NCBI GenBank assembly: GCA_001534745.1
Contig: CP013997.1
Coordinates: forward strand, 744,001-808,000
Length of the DNA stretch: 64,000 nt
From: Pseudomonas monteilii
Lineage (GTDB): Bacteria; Pseudomonadota; Gammaproteobacteria; Pseudomonadales; Pseudomonadaceae
Reading direction: 5' to 3'
In this document: piece by piece, positions 48,802 to 60,563 of the stretch
Numbering within the stretch: the stretch's first letter is position 1
Layout of the letters: every line of letters starts with the position of its first letter
Notes under the pieces: generated by a model
What the model was told of the DNA's origin: nothing
What the model saw: only the letters and a program-made list of their open reading frames with translations
The model's database searches: none
Made by a program: the position numbers and the translations under genes

Positions 48802-50226
48802 TTACCCTTTACTACGAGGCAACCCTTTGAAGGCCTCCAAGGCACGTTCTCGGCTCCTGCTCAGATCCACGATCGGTCGCGGGTAAACATTGTTTTTGAA
48901 TATGTCAGAATCGGGCGGCGGCAGATGGATATTTTTGAACAGGTGATCAATTTCCGGTATCCATTGGCCGATAAAGCGTCCTTCTGGGTCGAATCGGCGT
49001 GATTGCGTGACCGGATTGAAGATGCGGAAGTACGGCACCGAGTCCGTACCCGTGGAGGCGCTCCACTGCCAGCCGCCGTTGTTGGACGCAAAATCGCCGT
49101 CGATCAGGTGACGCATGAAATGGCGTTCGCCTTCACGCCAGTCGATCAACAGGTTCTTGGTCAGGAACATGGCCGTGATCATGCGCAGCCGATTGTGCAT
49201 CCAGCCGGTGGCGAGCAGCTGGCGCATCGCAGCGTCGATCAACGGAAAGCCCGTACGGCCTTCCTGCCACGCCTTCAGCTCTTCAGGTGCATGGCGCCAG
49301 GGCAGGGCTTCGGTGTGCGGACGGAATGCACGATGGCGGGAGACACGCGGGTAACCGGTCATGATGTGCTTGTAGAACTCGCGCCAGATCAGTTCGGTGA
49401 TCCAGGTCTGCACACCTTTGTTGCCACTGTCGAGGTCACCCCGGTTGCGGTGGAGGGCTGCATGCAGACACTGGCGAACGGAAATCACGCCCGCGGCCAG
49501 GTAGGCCGAGAGCTGGCTGGTACCCGGTTTCGCGGGCAGATCACGCAGGCGATCGTAGTCTTCGGCCGTCTCGTCCAGGAAGCGCTCCAGTCGGCGCTGC
49601 GCTTCGGCCTCGCCGGCCGGCCAGTGTGCGCGTAACGATTCGGGTGGGGTCTCGAACCCTTCGACATGCGTGGGCAACTGACTGCTGCGAATGGACAGGG
49701 GCGCCTGCTTGCGGATCTTCGGCACGAGGGGCGGCATGCTGTTCAGCAGGCGCTCCATGCAGGTCCTGCGGAACTGGCCGAAGACCTGGAAGTAATGCCC
49801 GCTACGGGTCAGGACCGAGCCGGGCTTGAACAGCAATTGGTCGAGGTGGTTGCGCGCCCCGAGACCGGCTTCTTCCAGCGCGGCCCGTACCGCAGCATCG
49901 CGCGCCTCTTCGTTGATGCCGTACTCATCGTTCCAGTGGACGGTCTCGACCTTGTGCTGGCGGCATACGCTCAGCACGGCCTCCGTGGCCTCATCCCATG
50001 TATCGATACGCCGGATCAGCAAGGGGATGTTGACCGCATCCAGCCGCTCGCGCAGCGCGTGCAGGTTGCGTAGCCAGAAATCGACCTTGCACGCGGCTTC
50101 GTCGTGGGCCTGCCACTGGCCAGGCGTGACCAGCCAGAGCGCGATACTCGGGCCGCGCTCGCAGGCGGCATGCAGGGCAGTGTTATCGTCAAGGCGCAGG
50201 TCGTTGCGCAACCAGGTCAGGTGCAT
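48802..50226 (-). CDS. phrB: deoxyribodipyrimidine photolyase
   Basis: 474 residues, class I CPD photolyase. N-terminal antenna-cofactor domain (LTWLRNDLRLDDNTAL), C-terminal FAD-binding helical domain with TGWMHNRLRMITAMFL and NNGGWQWSASTGTDS, then RIFNPVTQSRRFDPEG. It uses blue light to split cyclobutane pyrimidine dimers. It overlaps the MerR gene by 10 bp. E. coli phr similarly follows a DUF1722 gene, ybgA. Confidence 0.95.
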   Translation of the reverse strand: MHLTWLRNDLRLDDNTALHAACERGPSIALWLVTPGQWQAHDEAACKVDFWLRNLHALRERLDAVNIPLLIRRIDTWDEATEAVLSVCRQHKVETVHWNDEYGINEEARDAAVRAALEEAGLGARNHLDQLLFKPGSVLTRSGHYFQVFGQFRRTCMERLLNSMPPLVPKIRKQAPLSIRSSQLPTHVEGFETPPESLRAHWPAGEAEAQRRLERFLDETAEDYDRLRDLPAKPGTSQLSAYLAAGVISVRQCLHAALHRNRGDLDSGNKGVQTWITELIWREFYKHIMTGYPRVSRHRAFRPHTEALPWRHAPEELKAWQEGRTGFPLIDAAMRQLLATGWMHNRLRMITAMFLTKNLLIDWREGERHFMRHLIDGDFASNNGGWQWSASTGTDSVPYFRIFNPVTQSRRFDPEGRFIGQWIPEIDHLFKNIHLPPPDSDIFKNNVYPRPIVDLSRSRERALEAFKGLPRSKG

Positions 50227-51137
50227 GCAGGGTCTTCGTCAGGAGGGGAGAGATAGGTGCTGGCGTGCTTGATGGCCTGGAAACGACGCAGCGCGGCGTG
50301 AGGCGTGTCGAACAGAAGGCGACCGGCCTGAACGAGGTCCTGCAAGTCCGCCTGATGCGTGGTGACTGAGGGCCCTCCGAGGAGCACGGGCACGTGGATG
50401 CCCTCGAGCGTCCGGCGCAGGGTTGCCAGATCCAGAGAGCGTCCCAGGTGCAGCACGACCGCACAGGGCGCCAGGCGCAGCACGGCCTGTTGCAACTGTC
50501 GGCCGGTCACGGGTTGCTCGAGGGTTTCCACCGCCTGCCCACTGCTGCTGAGCAGCCAGGCCGTCAGCCAGAAGTGGGCATCGAACGGCTCACGGTTGTC
50601 CGTGGCCAGCAACACGGCGGGGCCTTCCAGGGACTGGACGTCGTGGTATACCCGTGCGCCCAACTTGCTGCGCAGCCAGCCGTGGAAGAAGACCGTCTCC
50701 AGTTCGGCTTCGAACGGTGGCTGCCAGCGGTGCGCCAGGTGCTCGAGTACCGGCAGCAGCAAATGCTCGCACAAGGTGATGGCGGGGTAGAGCGCCATGG
50801 CCTGGTTGAGCTGCTGGTCGAGGGCGCGCTGTGACAGGCGGCCGATGGCTTCGATCAATTGCTTGGCACGTACCTGCCACTCACCCTGAAGCTCAGGCAG
50901 GGCCGTCGACTGCTGCTCGAGCAGGGCGCGTACCTGACCGACCGAAGCACCTCGGTCGAGCCAGCCGAGGATGACGCGCACGCGGCCGAGCTGTTCCTGG
51001 GAGTAGAGGCGGTGCCCCTTGGCGGTGCGCTGTGGAACGATCAGCCCGTAGCGCCGTTCCCAGGCCCGCAACGTGACGGGATTGACGCCTGTCAGGCGAG
51101 CAACGTCGCGAATGGGCAGCAGCGTTTCAGATGACAT
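50217..51137 (-). CDS. MerR-family regulator, class II LitR-like
   Basis: 306 residues. N-terminal MerR winged helix (about 5-75: IRDVARLTGVNPVTLRAWERRYGL). The C-terminal part resembles the four-helix and Rossmann domains of CarH/LitR, but the cobalamin motifs are missing: after HRW the sequence runs QPPFEAELE-TV where Wx9EH is expected, and no DxHxxG is seen. P. putida has class II LitR proteins that respond to light through a separate LOV protein. It lies within a phrB cluster and likely regulates it. It overlaps both neighbours. Confidence 0.8.
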   Translation of the reverse strand: MSSETLLPIRDVARLTGVNPVTLRAWERRYGLIVPQRTAKGHRLYSQEQLGRVRVILGWLDRGASVGQVRALLEQQSTALPELQGEWQVRAKQLIEAIGRLSQRALDQQLNQAMALYPAITLCEHLLLPVLEHLAHRWQPPFEAELETVFFHGWLRSKLGARVYHDVQSLEGPAVLLATDNREPFDAHFWLTAWLLSSSGQAVETLEQPVTGRQLQQAVLRLAPCAVVLHLGRSLDLATLRRTLEGIHVPVLLGGPSVTTHQADLQDLVQAGRLLFDTPHAALRRFQAIKHASTYLSPPDEDPACT

Positions 51138-52095
51138 TACGCAGTCCGAGCTTTTCTGGATGAGGGTTGAGGTACGTCTGTTGCAGCAGATAAGGGTCAG
51201 GGTGATTGTGCAGGTGATGCTTGAGCAGGGTCATGGGCACGACCAGCGGGACGATGCCTTGCTGGTACTGGGTGATCAGCCGCTGCAACTCGACCTTGTC
51301 ATCACTGCAGATGACGGGACGCAGGTAGCCGACCAGGTGCTGCAGCACATTGCTGTGGGTGCCTCGGTTGGCACAGCGGCGCAGCGCTGCCATGAGCTGA
51401 CTGAAGTAATGCGCGCCGATCACCTGCGGGTCATCGTCGCGGGTCATGGTGCCCAGCAGACGGCCCAGTTCGCGATAGGCCTGAGGGTTGTGCGCCATCA
51501 GCAGGTACTTGTAGCGCGAGTGGAAGGCGATCAGCGCACCGCGGTCCAGGCCTTGCGCCAGCTGCGCTTGCCAGTCGGCATAGGCGTAGACGCGGCTGAC
51601 GAAGTTCTCGCGCAGCACGGCGTCATGCAGGCGGCCTTCCTCTTCCACCGGCAGGTCGGGCTTCTCGGCACAGAACGCGGCCGCATAGGCGCCTCGACCG
51701 CCCTTGAGGGAAGGATGGCCGTTTTCCTGGTAGACCTTGACGCGCTCCAGGCCACAGGAAGGCGATTTCTGCATGAAAATGTAGCCACAGATGTCGCCCA
51801 GTTCCTTGGCCATCCGCGTGCCGTAGTCGCGCAGCGCAGGGCCGTAGTCCTCGTCAGGATCACGGGTAGTGACCACGTTCGGCGCCTCGGGATCGCCGAT
51901 CAGGCGGATGGGCTCGCGCGGCACGCCCAAGCCGATGGCCATCTCGGGGCACAGGGTGACCCAATCGAAATGCTCGTCGAACAGCTTGTGGCACAGCGAG
52001 GACGACTTGTGCCCACCGTTGTAGCGGACTTCATCGCCCGCGAGGCAGGCACTGACCCCAATGCGGGGCTTGCTGGAAGGCACGGACGTGTTCAT
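51127..52095 (-). CDS. DUF523 and DUF1722 protein (YbgA-like)
   Basis: 322 residues. DUF523 (about 8-155) has SACLAGDEVRYNGGHK and KSPSCGLERVKVY, with cysteines that may bind a metal. DUF1722 (about 190-305) has FHSRYKYLLMAHNPQAYRELGR, as in E. coli YbgA, also next to photolyase. The precise role is unknown; the consistent company of phr suggests a task in light or UV stress. The ATG at 52095 has GGAG upstream. The dyad at 52116-52139 lies just before it. Confidence 0.85.
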   Translation of the reverse strand: MNTSVPSSKPRIGVSACLAGDEVRYNGGHKSSSLCHKLFDEHFDWVTLCPEMAIGLGVPREPIRLIGDPEAPNVVTTRDPDEDYGPALRDYGTRMAKELGDICGYIFMQKSPSCGLERVKVYQENGHPSLKGGRGAYAAAFCAEKPDLPVEEEGRLHDAVLRENFVSRVYAYADWQAQLAQGLDRGALIAFHSRYKYLLMAHNPQAYRELGRLLGTMTRDDDPQVIGAHYFSQLMAALRRCANRGTHSNVLQHLVGYLRPVICSDDKVELQRLITQYQQGIVPLVVPMTLLKHHLHNHPDPYLLQQTYLNPHPEKLGLRNVI

Positions 52096-52115
52096 CGTCA
52101 TCTCCGGAAAATACC

Positions 52116-52139
52116 TGTACAGAGGACAGCGCGTGTACA
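52116..52139 (-). promoter_or_regulatory. TGTACA-N12-TGTACA dyad, candidate light-regulator operator
   Basis: TGTACA at 52116-52121 and 52134-52139, exactly 12 bp apart, flanked by CC and GG to extend the dyad to CCTGTACA/TGTACAGG. The site is 21 bp before the start at 52095. A third TGTACA in the palindrome cctgtacagg lies at 52176-52181. The same arrangement occurs at 53231-53254. Confidence 0.55.
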
Positions 52140-52191
52140 GGGCAATTCCATTGCAAAAACCGGCTTCGTGCAACCTGTACAGGCGCGCGGT

Positions 52192-54286
<2,095 letters not shown>

Positions 54287-54299
54287 CATAGGATGCGGC

Positions 54300-55316
54300 A
54301 TGACCGATCATGCGTTGTTGTTGGTCAATCTGGGTTCGCCGGACTCCACGTCGGTGGCAGACGTGCGGCGCTACCTCGACCAGTTCCTGATGGACCCTTA
54401 CGTGGTCGACCTGCCCTGGCCCCTGCGACGGCTGCTGGTGTCGCTGATCCTGATCAAGCGTCCCGAGCAGTCGGCCCATGCCTATGCGTCGATCTGGTGG
54501 GAGGAGGGCTCGCCCCTGGTCGTGCTGACTCGTCGCCTGCGGGCGGCGATGGTCGAGCACTGGCCGCACGGGCCGGTCGAGTTCGCCATGCGGTACGGCC
54601 AGCCGGCCCTGCCGGACGTACTCCAACGCTTGGCCGCGCAGGGCGTGCGTCAGGTGACGCTGGCTCCGCTGTACCCGCAGTTCGCCGACAGCACCGTGAC
54701 CACGGTGGTGGAGCTGGCGCGCCAGACCGTCGAGGCCAAGCAGTTGCCCTTGAGCCTGCGCGTGCTGCAGCCGTTCTACGATTCACCGGTGTACATCGAG
54801 GCGCTGGCGGCCAGTGCACGGCCTCATCTGGAGCAGCCTTACGATCACCTGCTGCTCAGCTTCCACGGCCTGCCGGAGCGGCACCTCAAGAAGCTGTTCG
54901 CCAAGGGCGTCAAGCATGACCTGCGCGCCGCCGACTGCTGCCGGGATGCCGACGCGCAGACGCGAGCGGTGTGCTACCGCGGTCAGTGCCTGGCGACCGC
55001 CAAGGCCTTCGCGCGCCAAGCCGGCATACCCGATGGCAAATGGTCGGTATCGTTCCAGTCGCGCCTGGGCAAGGACAAGTGGATCGAGCCCTACACCGAG
55101 CCCTGCCTGGATGCGCTGGCCAAGGCCGGGGTCAAGCGCCTGCTGGTGATGTGCCCGGCGTTCGTCGCCGACTGCATCGAGACGCTGGAAGAGATCGGTG
55201 ATCGCGGGCGCGAGCAGTTCCTCGAGGCTGGCGGCGAGGAGCTGGTGCTGGTGCCGTGCCTGAACGATGATCCGGCGTGGGCCAGGACGCTGGCCGGGAT
55301 GTGCCAGGCGGTGTGA
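54300..55316 (+). CDS. hemH: ferrochelatase
   Basis: 338 residues. It inserts iron into protoporphyrin IX, the last step of haem synthesis. The catalytic-site His is in [12 protein letters not shown] (about residue 188), the start [18 protein letters not shown] is typical, and [18 protein letters not shown] with several cysteines may bear an iron-sulfur-like site, as in some bacterial ferrochelatases. AGGATG precedes the ATG. It belongs to the light/haem neighbourhood (photolyase, renalase). Confidence 0.95.
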   Translation: MTDHALLLVNLGSPDSTSVADVRRYLDQFLMDPYVVDLPWPLRRLLVSLILIKRPEQSAHAYASIWWEEGSPLVVLTRRLRAAMVEHWPHGPVEFAMRYGQPALPDVLQRLAAQGVRQVTLAPLYPQFADSTVTTVVELARQTVEAKQLPLSLRVLQPFYDSPVYIEALAASARPHLEQPYDHLLLSFHGLPERHLKKLFAKGVKHDLRAADCCRDADAQTRAVCYRGQCLATAKAFARQAGIPDGKWSVSFQSRLGKDKWIEPYTEPCLDALAKAGVKRLLVMCPAFVADCIETLEEIGDRGREQFLEAGGEELVLVPCLNDDPAWARTLAGMCQAV

Positions 55317-55322
55317 AACGAA

Positions 55323-55351
55323 AACGCCCTGGTCGCAAGGGCCAGGGCGTT
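55323..55351 (-). terminator. terminator of upp-uraA (two-way with hemH)
   Basis: The arms aacgccctgg and ccagggcgtt pair perfectly. On the minus strand ttttcgtttc follows. The stem lies 7 bp after hemH and 30 bp after uraA, so could serve both convergent genes. Confidence 0.85.
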
Positions 55352-55380
55352 GGGGATGTCGTCCGTGTACGAGGCGCCGA

Positions 55381-56646
55381 TCAGTCGTCGGCGGCCTTGT
55401 GCTTCCAGCTGTCATTGCCTGGCAACAGCAGGTTCAGGGCAATGGCCACCACCGCGCACAATGCGATGCCTTTCAGGCCCCAGTCGTCCGGACCATCGCC
55501 GCTGCCGATCAAGACCCCGCCGATGCCGAAGACCAGCGTCACCGACACGATGACCAGGTTGCGCGCCTCGGCGAGGTCGACCTTGTGGCGGATCATGGTG
55601 TTGAGGCCGACCGCTGCGATCGAACCGAACAGCAGGCAGAGAATGCCGCCCATGACCGGCACGGGAATGCTCTGCAGCAGCGCACCGAACTTGCCGATGA
55701 AGGCCAGGACGAGGGCGAACACGGCCGCCCAGGTCATGATCTTCGGGTTGTAGTTCTTGGTCAGCATCACCGCGCCGGTGACTTCGGCGTAGGTGGTGTT
55801 GGGCGGGCCACCGAACAGGCCGGCTGCCGTGGTGGCGATGCCGTCACCGAGCAGGGTACGGTGCAGGCCGGGCGTCTTCAGGTAGTCGCGTCCGGTCACG
55901 CTGCCCACGGCGATCACGCCGCCAATGTGCTCGATCGCAGGCGCCAGGGCGACAGGCACGATGAACAGGATGGCCTGCCAGTTGAAGGCCGGTGCGGTGA
56001 AGTTCGGCAGTTCCAGCCAGGGCGCTGCGGCGATCTTGGCCGTATCGACCACGCCGAAGGCGAACGACAGGGCGAACCCGACCAGCACGCCGGCGATGAT
56101 CGGTACCAGGCGGAAAATGCCCTTGCCGAACACGGCCACGATCAGCGTGGTGAGCAGCGCGGGCATGGAGATCAGCATGGCGGTCTGGTAGGGCAGCAGG
56201 ACACTGCCGTCGCCCGACTTGCCCATGGCCATGTTCGCGGCGATGGGGGCCATGGCCAGGCCGATGGAAATGATCACCGGGCCGATCACCACGGGCGGCA
56301 GCAGCCGGTCGATGAAACCGGTGCCCTTGATCTTCACCGCCAGGCCCATGAAGGTGTAGACGAACCCGGCCGCCATCACGCCGCCCATGGTCTCGGCCAG
56401 GCCGAACTGGCCCTTGGCGAGGATGATGGGGGTGATGAAGGCGAAGCTCGACGCCAGGAAGACGGGCACCTGACGACCGGTCACCACCTGGAACAGCAGC
56501 GTGCCCAGGCCTGCGGTGAACAGGGCCACGTTAGGGTCCAGGCCCGTGATCAGGGGCATCAGCACCAGTGCGCCGAAAGCCACGAAGAGCATCTGCGCGC
56601 CGGAGACGACCTGACGCCAGAGCGGGTCGTTGAAACCCTCCTGCAT
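55381..56646 (-). CDS. uraA: uracil-xanthine permease, NCS2 family
   Basis: 421 residues, about 14 membrane segments. NCS2 signatures: the glutamate in PAIEHIGGVIAVG and GLFGGPPNTTYAEVTGAV. It imports uracil with protons. Its ATG at 56646 lies 2 bp after the upp stop, so the pair upp-uraA handles salvage. The C-terminal histidine- and lysine-containing tail (WKHKAADD) is short. Confidence 0.93.
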   Translation of the reverse strand: MQEGFNDPLWRQVVSGAQMLFVAFGALVLMPLITGLDPNVALFTAGLGTLLFQVVTGRQVPVFLASSFAFITPIILAKGQFGLAETMGGVMAAGFVYTFMGLAVKIKGTGFIDRLLPPVVIGPVIISIGLAMAPIAANMAMGKSGDGSVLLPYQTAMLISMPALLTTLIVAVFGKGIFRLVPIIAGVLVGFALSFAFGVVDTAKIAAAPWLELPNFTAPAFNWQAILFIVPVALAPAIEHIGGVIAVGSVTGRDYLKTPGLHRTLLGDGIATTAAGLFGGPPNTTYAEVTGAVMLTKNYNPKIMTWAAVFALVLAFIGKFGALLQSIPVPVMGGILCLLFGSIAAVGLNTMIRHKVDLAEARNLVIVSVTLVFGIGGVLIGSGDGPDDWGLKGIALCAVVAIALNLLLPGNDSWKHKAADD

Positions 56647-56647
56647 G

Positions 56648-57286
56648 TCAGGCGTCCTTCTGCTTGGTGCCGAAGATCTTGTCGCCCGCATCGCCCAGTC
56701 CAGGGATGATGTAGCCGTCCTCGTTCAGGCACTGATCGATGGAGGCGGTGTAGAGACGCACGTCCGGGTGCGCGGTTTCGACGGCGGCGATGCCTTCCGG
56801 CGCGGCCACCAGGACCATGGCGCGGATGTCACGGCAACCGGCTTTCTTCAGCAGGTCGATGGTGGCGACCATCGAGGCGCCGGTGGCCAGCATCGGGTCG
56901 ATGATCAGGGCCAGGCGCTGGTCGATCTCCGGGGCCAGCTTTTCCAGGTAGGTGTGCGCCTCGAGGGTTTCCTCGTTGCGGGCCACGCCCACGGCGCTGA
57001 CCTTGGCGCCCGGAATCAGGCTGAGCACGCCGTCGAGCATGCCGATGCCGGCACGCAGGATCGGCACGACGGTGATCTTCTTGCCGGCGATCTTCTCGAC
57101 CGACACCTTGCTGTGCCAGCCGTCGATCTCGTAGGTTTCGAGCAGCAGGTCCTGGGTGGCTTCATAGGTCAGCAGCGCGCCGACTTCCTGGGCGAGTTCG
57201 CGGAAGTTCTTGGTGCTGATGTCGGCACGGCGCATGAGGCCGAGCTTGTGGCGGATCAGCGGATGGCGGATCTCACGAATGGGCAT
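56648..57286 (-). CDS. upp: uracil phosphoribosyltransferase
   Basis: 212 residues. It makes UMP from uracil and PRPP. PRPP loop [18 protein letters not shown] (about 130-147), and the uracil site [16 protein letters not shown] near the C-terminus. The ATG at 57286 gives the family start [18 protein letters not shown]. It heads upp-uraA on the minus strand and diverges from hpt. Confidence 0.96.
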   Translation of the reverse strand: MPIREIRHPLIRHKLGLMRRADISTKNFRELAQEVGALLTYEATQDLLLETYEIDGWHSKVSVEKIAGKKITVVPILRAGIGMLDGVLSLIPGAKVSAVGVARNEETLEAHTYLEKLAPEIDQRLALIIDPMLATGASMVATIDLLKKAGCRDIRAMVLVAAPEGIAAVETAHPDVRLYTASIDQCLNEDGYIIPGLGDAGDKIFGTKQKDA

Positions 57287-57324
57287 AAAAGGTAAGCTCC
57301 GGAAGGCGGGCAAAAAAACCGCGC

Positions 57325-57360
57325 TAGATTAATCTATTCAGCACGGCATGTCGCAGTCAT
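57325..57360 (-). promoter_or_regulatory. candidate upp promoter with 12-bp palindrome
   Basis: On the minus strand ATGACT, an 18-bp spacer and TAGATT (57331-57336) resemble a promoter. TAGATTAATCTA (57325-57336) is a perfect palindrome overlapping the -10 and likely start site, so could be an operator. Protein unknown. Confidence 0.35.
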
Positions 57361-57383
57361 TCTGCACGTTAGTCCATAAACGC

Positions 57384-57412
57384 TTGATCTGGCGTCGACG
57401 GGTGCGTACCTT
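57384..57412 (+). promoter_or_regulatory. candidate hpt promoter
   Basis: TTGATC (57384-57389), a 17-bp spacer and TACCTT (57407-57412), 37 bp before hpt. The -10 is weak. Confidence 0.3.
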
Positions 57413-57449
57413 TGCCCGCTTTTCTCATCCGCGCCCCCTGGAGTCCGTC

Positions 57450-58007
57450 ATGTCCGTCGACCTCGAGCACATCAATCACGTCATGCGCGAAGCTGACTGC
57501 CTGTACACCGAAGCCCAGGTCGAGGCGGCGATAGCCCAGGTCGGCCGGCAGGTCAGCCAGGTCATGGCCGACAAGAATCCCGTGGTCTTCTGCGTGATGA
57601 ACGGTGGTCTCATCTTTGCCGGCAAACTGCTGACGCATCTGCAGTTTCCGCTGGAAGTCTCCTACCTGCACGCCTCGCGCTACCGTAACCAGACCAGCGG
57701 CGGCGAGCTGTTCTGGAAGGCCAAGCCTGAAATCTCGCTCATCGACCGCGACGTGCTGATCGTCGACGACATTCTCGACGAAGGGCATACCCTCAGCGCG
57801 ATCATCGATTTCTGCCGACATGCCGGCGCACGCGACGTGCAGACCGCGGTGCTGATCGACAAGGACCACGACCGCAAGGCCAGCCCGGACCTGAAGGCCA
57901 ACTACGCCGGCCTGCCCTGCGTGGACCGCTACATCTTCGGCTATGGCATGGACTACAAGGGCTACTGGCGCAATGCCAATGGCATCTTCGCCGTCAAGGG
58001 GCTCTGA
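57450..58007 (+). CDS. hpt: hypoxanthine-guanine phosphoribosyltransferase
   Basis: 185 residues. PRPP-binding motif VLIVDDILDEGHTLSAI (about 92-108) and the type I PRTase hood; the C-terminal GYGMDYKGYWRN contacts the base. It salvages hypoxanthine and guanine to IMP and GMP. The ATG at 57450 has TGGAG upstream. Annotated in P. putida as hypoxanthine-guanine phosphoribosyltransferase; the exact preference cannot be read here. Confidence 0.92.
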   Translation: MSVDLEHINHVMREADCLYTEAQVEAAIAQVGRQVSQVMADKNPVVFCVMNGGLIFAGKLLTHLQFPLEVSYLHASRYRNQTSGGELFWKAKPEISLIDRDVLIVDDILDEGHTLSAIIDFCRHAGARDVQTAVLIDKDHDRKASPDLKANYAGLPCVDRYIFGYGMDYKGYWRNANGIFAVKGL

Positions 58008-58153
58008 ACGGGCCTCGCTTCAAGGCGCCTGCTCGGCCCTGTGTCCCTGCCGCTGCAACGACGTGGTGGCAGAGCATATCCAGGCAAACGGTTCCAAGGC
58101 CATCGGCCGCGTACGCGCATGCTAGAGTGCGGCTCTCTGCCAAGGAGTCCTTC

Positions 58154-58624
58154 ATGCGCGTCGTTCTTCCTCTGTTGATGGCCATGGCACTGCCCGTGTC
58201 CGCCGCCCCCCTGCACAGCCAGTTTCTTCCCCCGGACGAGTCGAACGTGCGCCAGGAGGCACCCGAGCACCAGCAACTGCTGCAGGTCACCGACTACTCG
58301 GTGGTCGTCGGCACGCAGCGTCAGTCCGACCAGCAGCCGATTCCCATCACCTCGTCGGTGACGCTGCGCCTCAAAGGCAAGCCCCTGAGCAAGGGTGCGA
58401 CCGTCACCCAGGTACTGCTGAGCTTCGATGGCGAAGGCGGCAAGAGCCTGAAGAAGCCTGTCTACGACGACAAGACGCGGACCCTCAGCCTCAATTACCC
58501 GATCAGCGCCTACCGGGTGATCATGGACCTGCTGCGCCACGACACGCTCTACGTGCAGTTCCTCAGCTACGCCAATGGCCACGTCTGGGCCGACGTGCAC
58601 ACAGGCACCGTAAACGCGCGTTGA
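58154..58624 (+). CDS. exported protein of unknown function, 156 aa
   Basis: 156 residues with a signal peptide (MRVVLPLLMAMALPVSA). The mature part is polar and beta-like (VTQVLLSFDGEGGKSLKKPVYDDKTRTLSLNYP) without cysteines. AAGGAG precedes the ATG. The gene lies between hpt and a PA4642-family gene; I recognise no domain. Confidence 0.7.
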   Translation: MRVVLPLLMAMALPVSAAPLHSQFLPPDESNVRQEAPEHQQLLQVTDYSVVVGTQRQSDQQPIPITSSVTLRLKGKPLSKGATVTQVLLSFDGEGGKSLKKPVYDDKTRTLSLNYPISAYRVIMDLLRHDTLYVQFLSYANGHVWADVHTGTVNAR

Positions 58625-58692
58625 GCAGGGCCGCCGGCCACGGGTAAACTGCCGGGCTTCGTGATACCCCGACGGTCCAAGTGGAGCCCGCA

Positions 58693-58983
58693 ATGCGTAA
58701 AGACAAGAAACAGGTGATTGGCGACGAGATCAGCGATGACTACGTGAAGTCGTTCCTGGTGTTCGAGCCGGCCGATGGCGTGACCTCGCCGTCGTTGCAC
58801 AAGCTGATCAAGGCCTATCGCGGGCTGCGAATCGACGACTTCGAACGTTTCGTGGGCTTCTTCGTCGAGGCCGGGCTGGACCTGGACGGCAAGGACGAGA
58901 AGGGCAGGACCTTTGTCGAGGCCATCGCCGACCAGCGCAATGCCCCCGAGTACATCCAGGTCATCGAGCGCGCGCGCGGCTGA
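58693..58983 (+). CDS. PA4642 family small protein
   Basis: 96 residues, acidic, starting MRKDKKQVIGDEISDDYVKSFL, with YRGLRIDDFERFVGFFVEAGLDLDGKDEKG. It corresponds to the PA4642 family, near mqo in P. aeruginosa as here. Ankyrin-like helical form is possible; function unknown. It converges with mqo. Confidence 0.8.
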   Translation: MRKDKKQVIGDEISDDYVKSFLVFEPADGVTSPSLHKLIKAYRGLRIDDFERFVGFFVEAGLDLDGKDEKGRTFVEAIADQRNAPEYIQVIERARG

Positions 58984-59057
58984 TGGGCTAGGGCGCGCCC
59001 TCCCTGGCATCCGACCCTTCGCCAGCGCGACAGGACGGATGCCGGGCAGGCACGTCG

Positions 59058-60563
59058 TCAGGCCGGCTGGACGACCTGGTCCTGTGGGGTCAGTTGCAGG
59101 GCCTGGTCGTTGTAGGCGCTGACCTTGCGATACAGCTCAGCATCCGTGGCCAGGGCTTTCTCACGCGCCGGGAAGATCTCGTCGAGCTTGCCCTTCCAGG
59201 CGCCGTTGGCCTGCTCCGGGAAGCAGCGCTGCAACAGGTCGAGCATGATCGACACGGTGACCGAGGCACCCGGCGAGGCCCCCAGCAGGGCTGCCAGGCT
59301 GCCGTCGGCGGCCGAGACCAGCTCGGTGCCGAACTGCAGTACGCCGCCTTTCTTCGGGTCCTTCTTGATGATCTGCACACGCTGGCCCGCCACTTCCAGG
59401 CGCCAGTCCTCGGCCTTGGCTTCGGGGTAGAAGCGACGCAGGGCTTCCAGGCGTTGCTCCATGGACTGCATCACTTCGCTGACCAGGTACTTGGTCAGGT
59501 CCATGTTGTCGCGCGCCACGGCCAGCATCGGGCCGATGTTGCCCAGGCGTACCGACAGCGGCAGGTCGAGGAGCGAGCCATGCTTGAGGAACTTGGTGGT
59601 GAAGCCTGCGTAGGGGCCGAACAGCAGCGATTTCTTGCCATCGACCACGCGGGTGTCGAGGTGGGGCACCGACATGGGCGGCGCGCCCACGGCCGCCTGG
59701 CTGTAGACCTTGGCCTGGTGCTGACGGACGATTTCGGGGTTGTCGCAGCGCAGCCACTGGCCGCTGACCGGGAAACCGCCGAAGCCTTTGCTCTCGGGAA
59801 TGCCCGAGGCCTGCAGCAAGGGCAGGGCGGCACCGCCGGCGCCGAGGAAGACGAAGCGGGCGTCGACCTGGCGGCTGCTGCCGCTGTTGACGTCCTTGAT
59901 GGCCACGGTCCAGCCGCTGCCGTTGCGGTGCAGGCCGACCACTTTCTTGCTGTACTTGACCTGGGCATCGGGCTTGCCGCTCAGCAGGGTGAGCAGCTTG
60001 TTGGTCAAGGCGCCGAAGTTGACGTCGGTACCGCGTGCCACGCGGGTGGCGGCGATGTGCTGATCGGCCGGGCGGCCGGGCATCATCAGCGGCATCCAGG
60101 CGTTCATCTTCGCCTTGTCTTCGGTGTATTCCATGTCGGCGAAGGCATGATGCTGGCTCAGCAGCTCGAAGCGCTTGCGCAGGAACGCCACGCCCTTGTC
60201 ACCCTCGACGTAGCTCAGGTGCGGGACGGGGTTGATGAAGTCACGGGGCGAGCCGAAGTGGCCCTGCTGGCTCAGGTAGGCCCAGAACTGCCGGGACACC
60301 TCGAACTGGGCATTGATGTGCACGGCCTTCTTGATGTCGATGCTGCCATCGGCCGCCTGCGGCGTGTAGTTCAGCTCGCACAGGCCTGCGTGACCCGTGC
60401 CCGCGTTGTTCCAGGGGTTGGAGCTCTCCGCCGCGCCGGAGTCCATCGCCTCGACGACCTCCAGTCGGATCGAGGGATCGAGTTCCTTGAGCAGCACGGC
60501 CAGGGTGGCACTCATGATGCCCGCGCCTACCAGTACCACATCAACCGATTCGTTCTGCGACAT
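59058..60563 (-). CDS. mqo: malate:quinone oxidoreductase
   Basis: 501 residues. FAD-binding [21 protein letters not shown] at the N-terminus and [20 protein letters not shown] are typical of Mqo. It oxidises malate to oxaloacetate at the membrane and passes electrons to quinone, the main malate route in Pseudomonas. The ATG at 60563 gives the family start; upstream in-frame codons lack a ribosome site. Full length. Confidence 0.95.
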   Translation of the reverse strand: MSQNESVDVVLVGAGIMSATLAVLLKELDPSIRLEVVEAMDSGAAESSNPWNNAGTGHAGLCELNYTPQAADGSIDIKKAVHINAQFEVSRQFWAYLSQQGHFGSPRDFINPVPHLSYVEGDKGVAFLRKRFELLSQHHAFADMEYTEDKAKMNAWMPLMMPGRPADQHIAATRVARGTDVNFGALTNKLLTLLSGKPDAQVKYSKKVVGLHRNGSGWTVAIKDVNSGSSRQVDARFVFLGAGGAALPLLQASGIPESKGFGGFPVSGQWLRCDNPEIVRQHQAKVYSQAAVGAPPMSVPHLDTRVVDGKKSLLFGPYAGFTTKFLKHGSLLDLPLSVRLGNIGPMLAVARDNMDLTKYLVSEVMQSMEQRLEALRRFYPEAKAEDWRLEVAGQRVQIIKKDPKKGGVLQFGTELVSAADGSLAALLGASPGASVTVSIMLDLLQRCFPEQANGAWKGKLDEIFPAREKALATDAELYRKVSAYNDQALQLTPQDQVVQPA

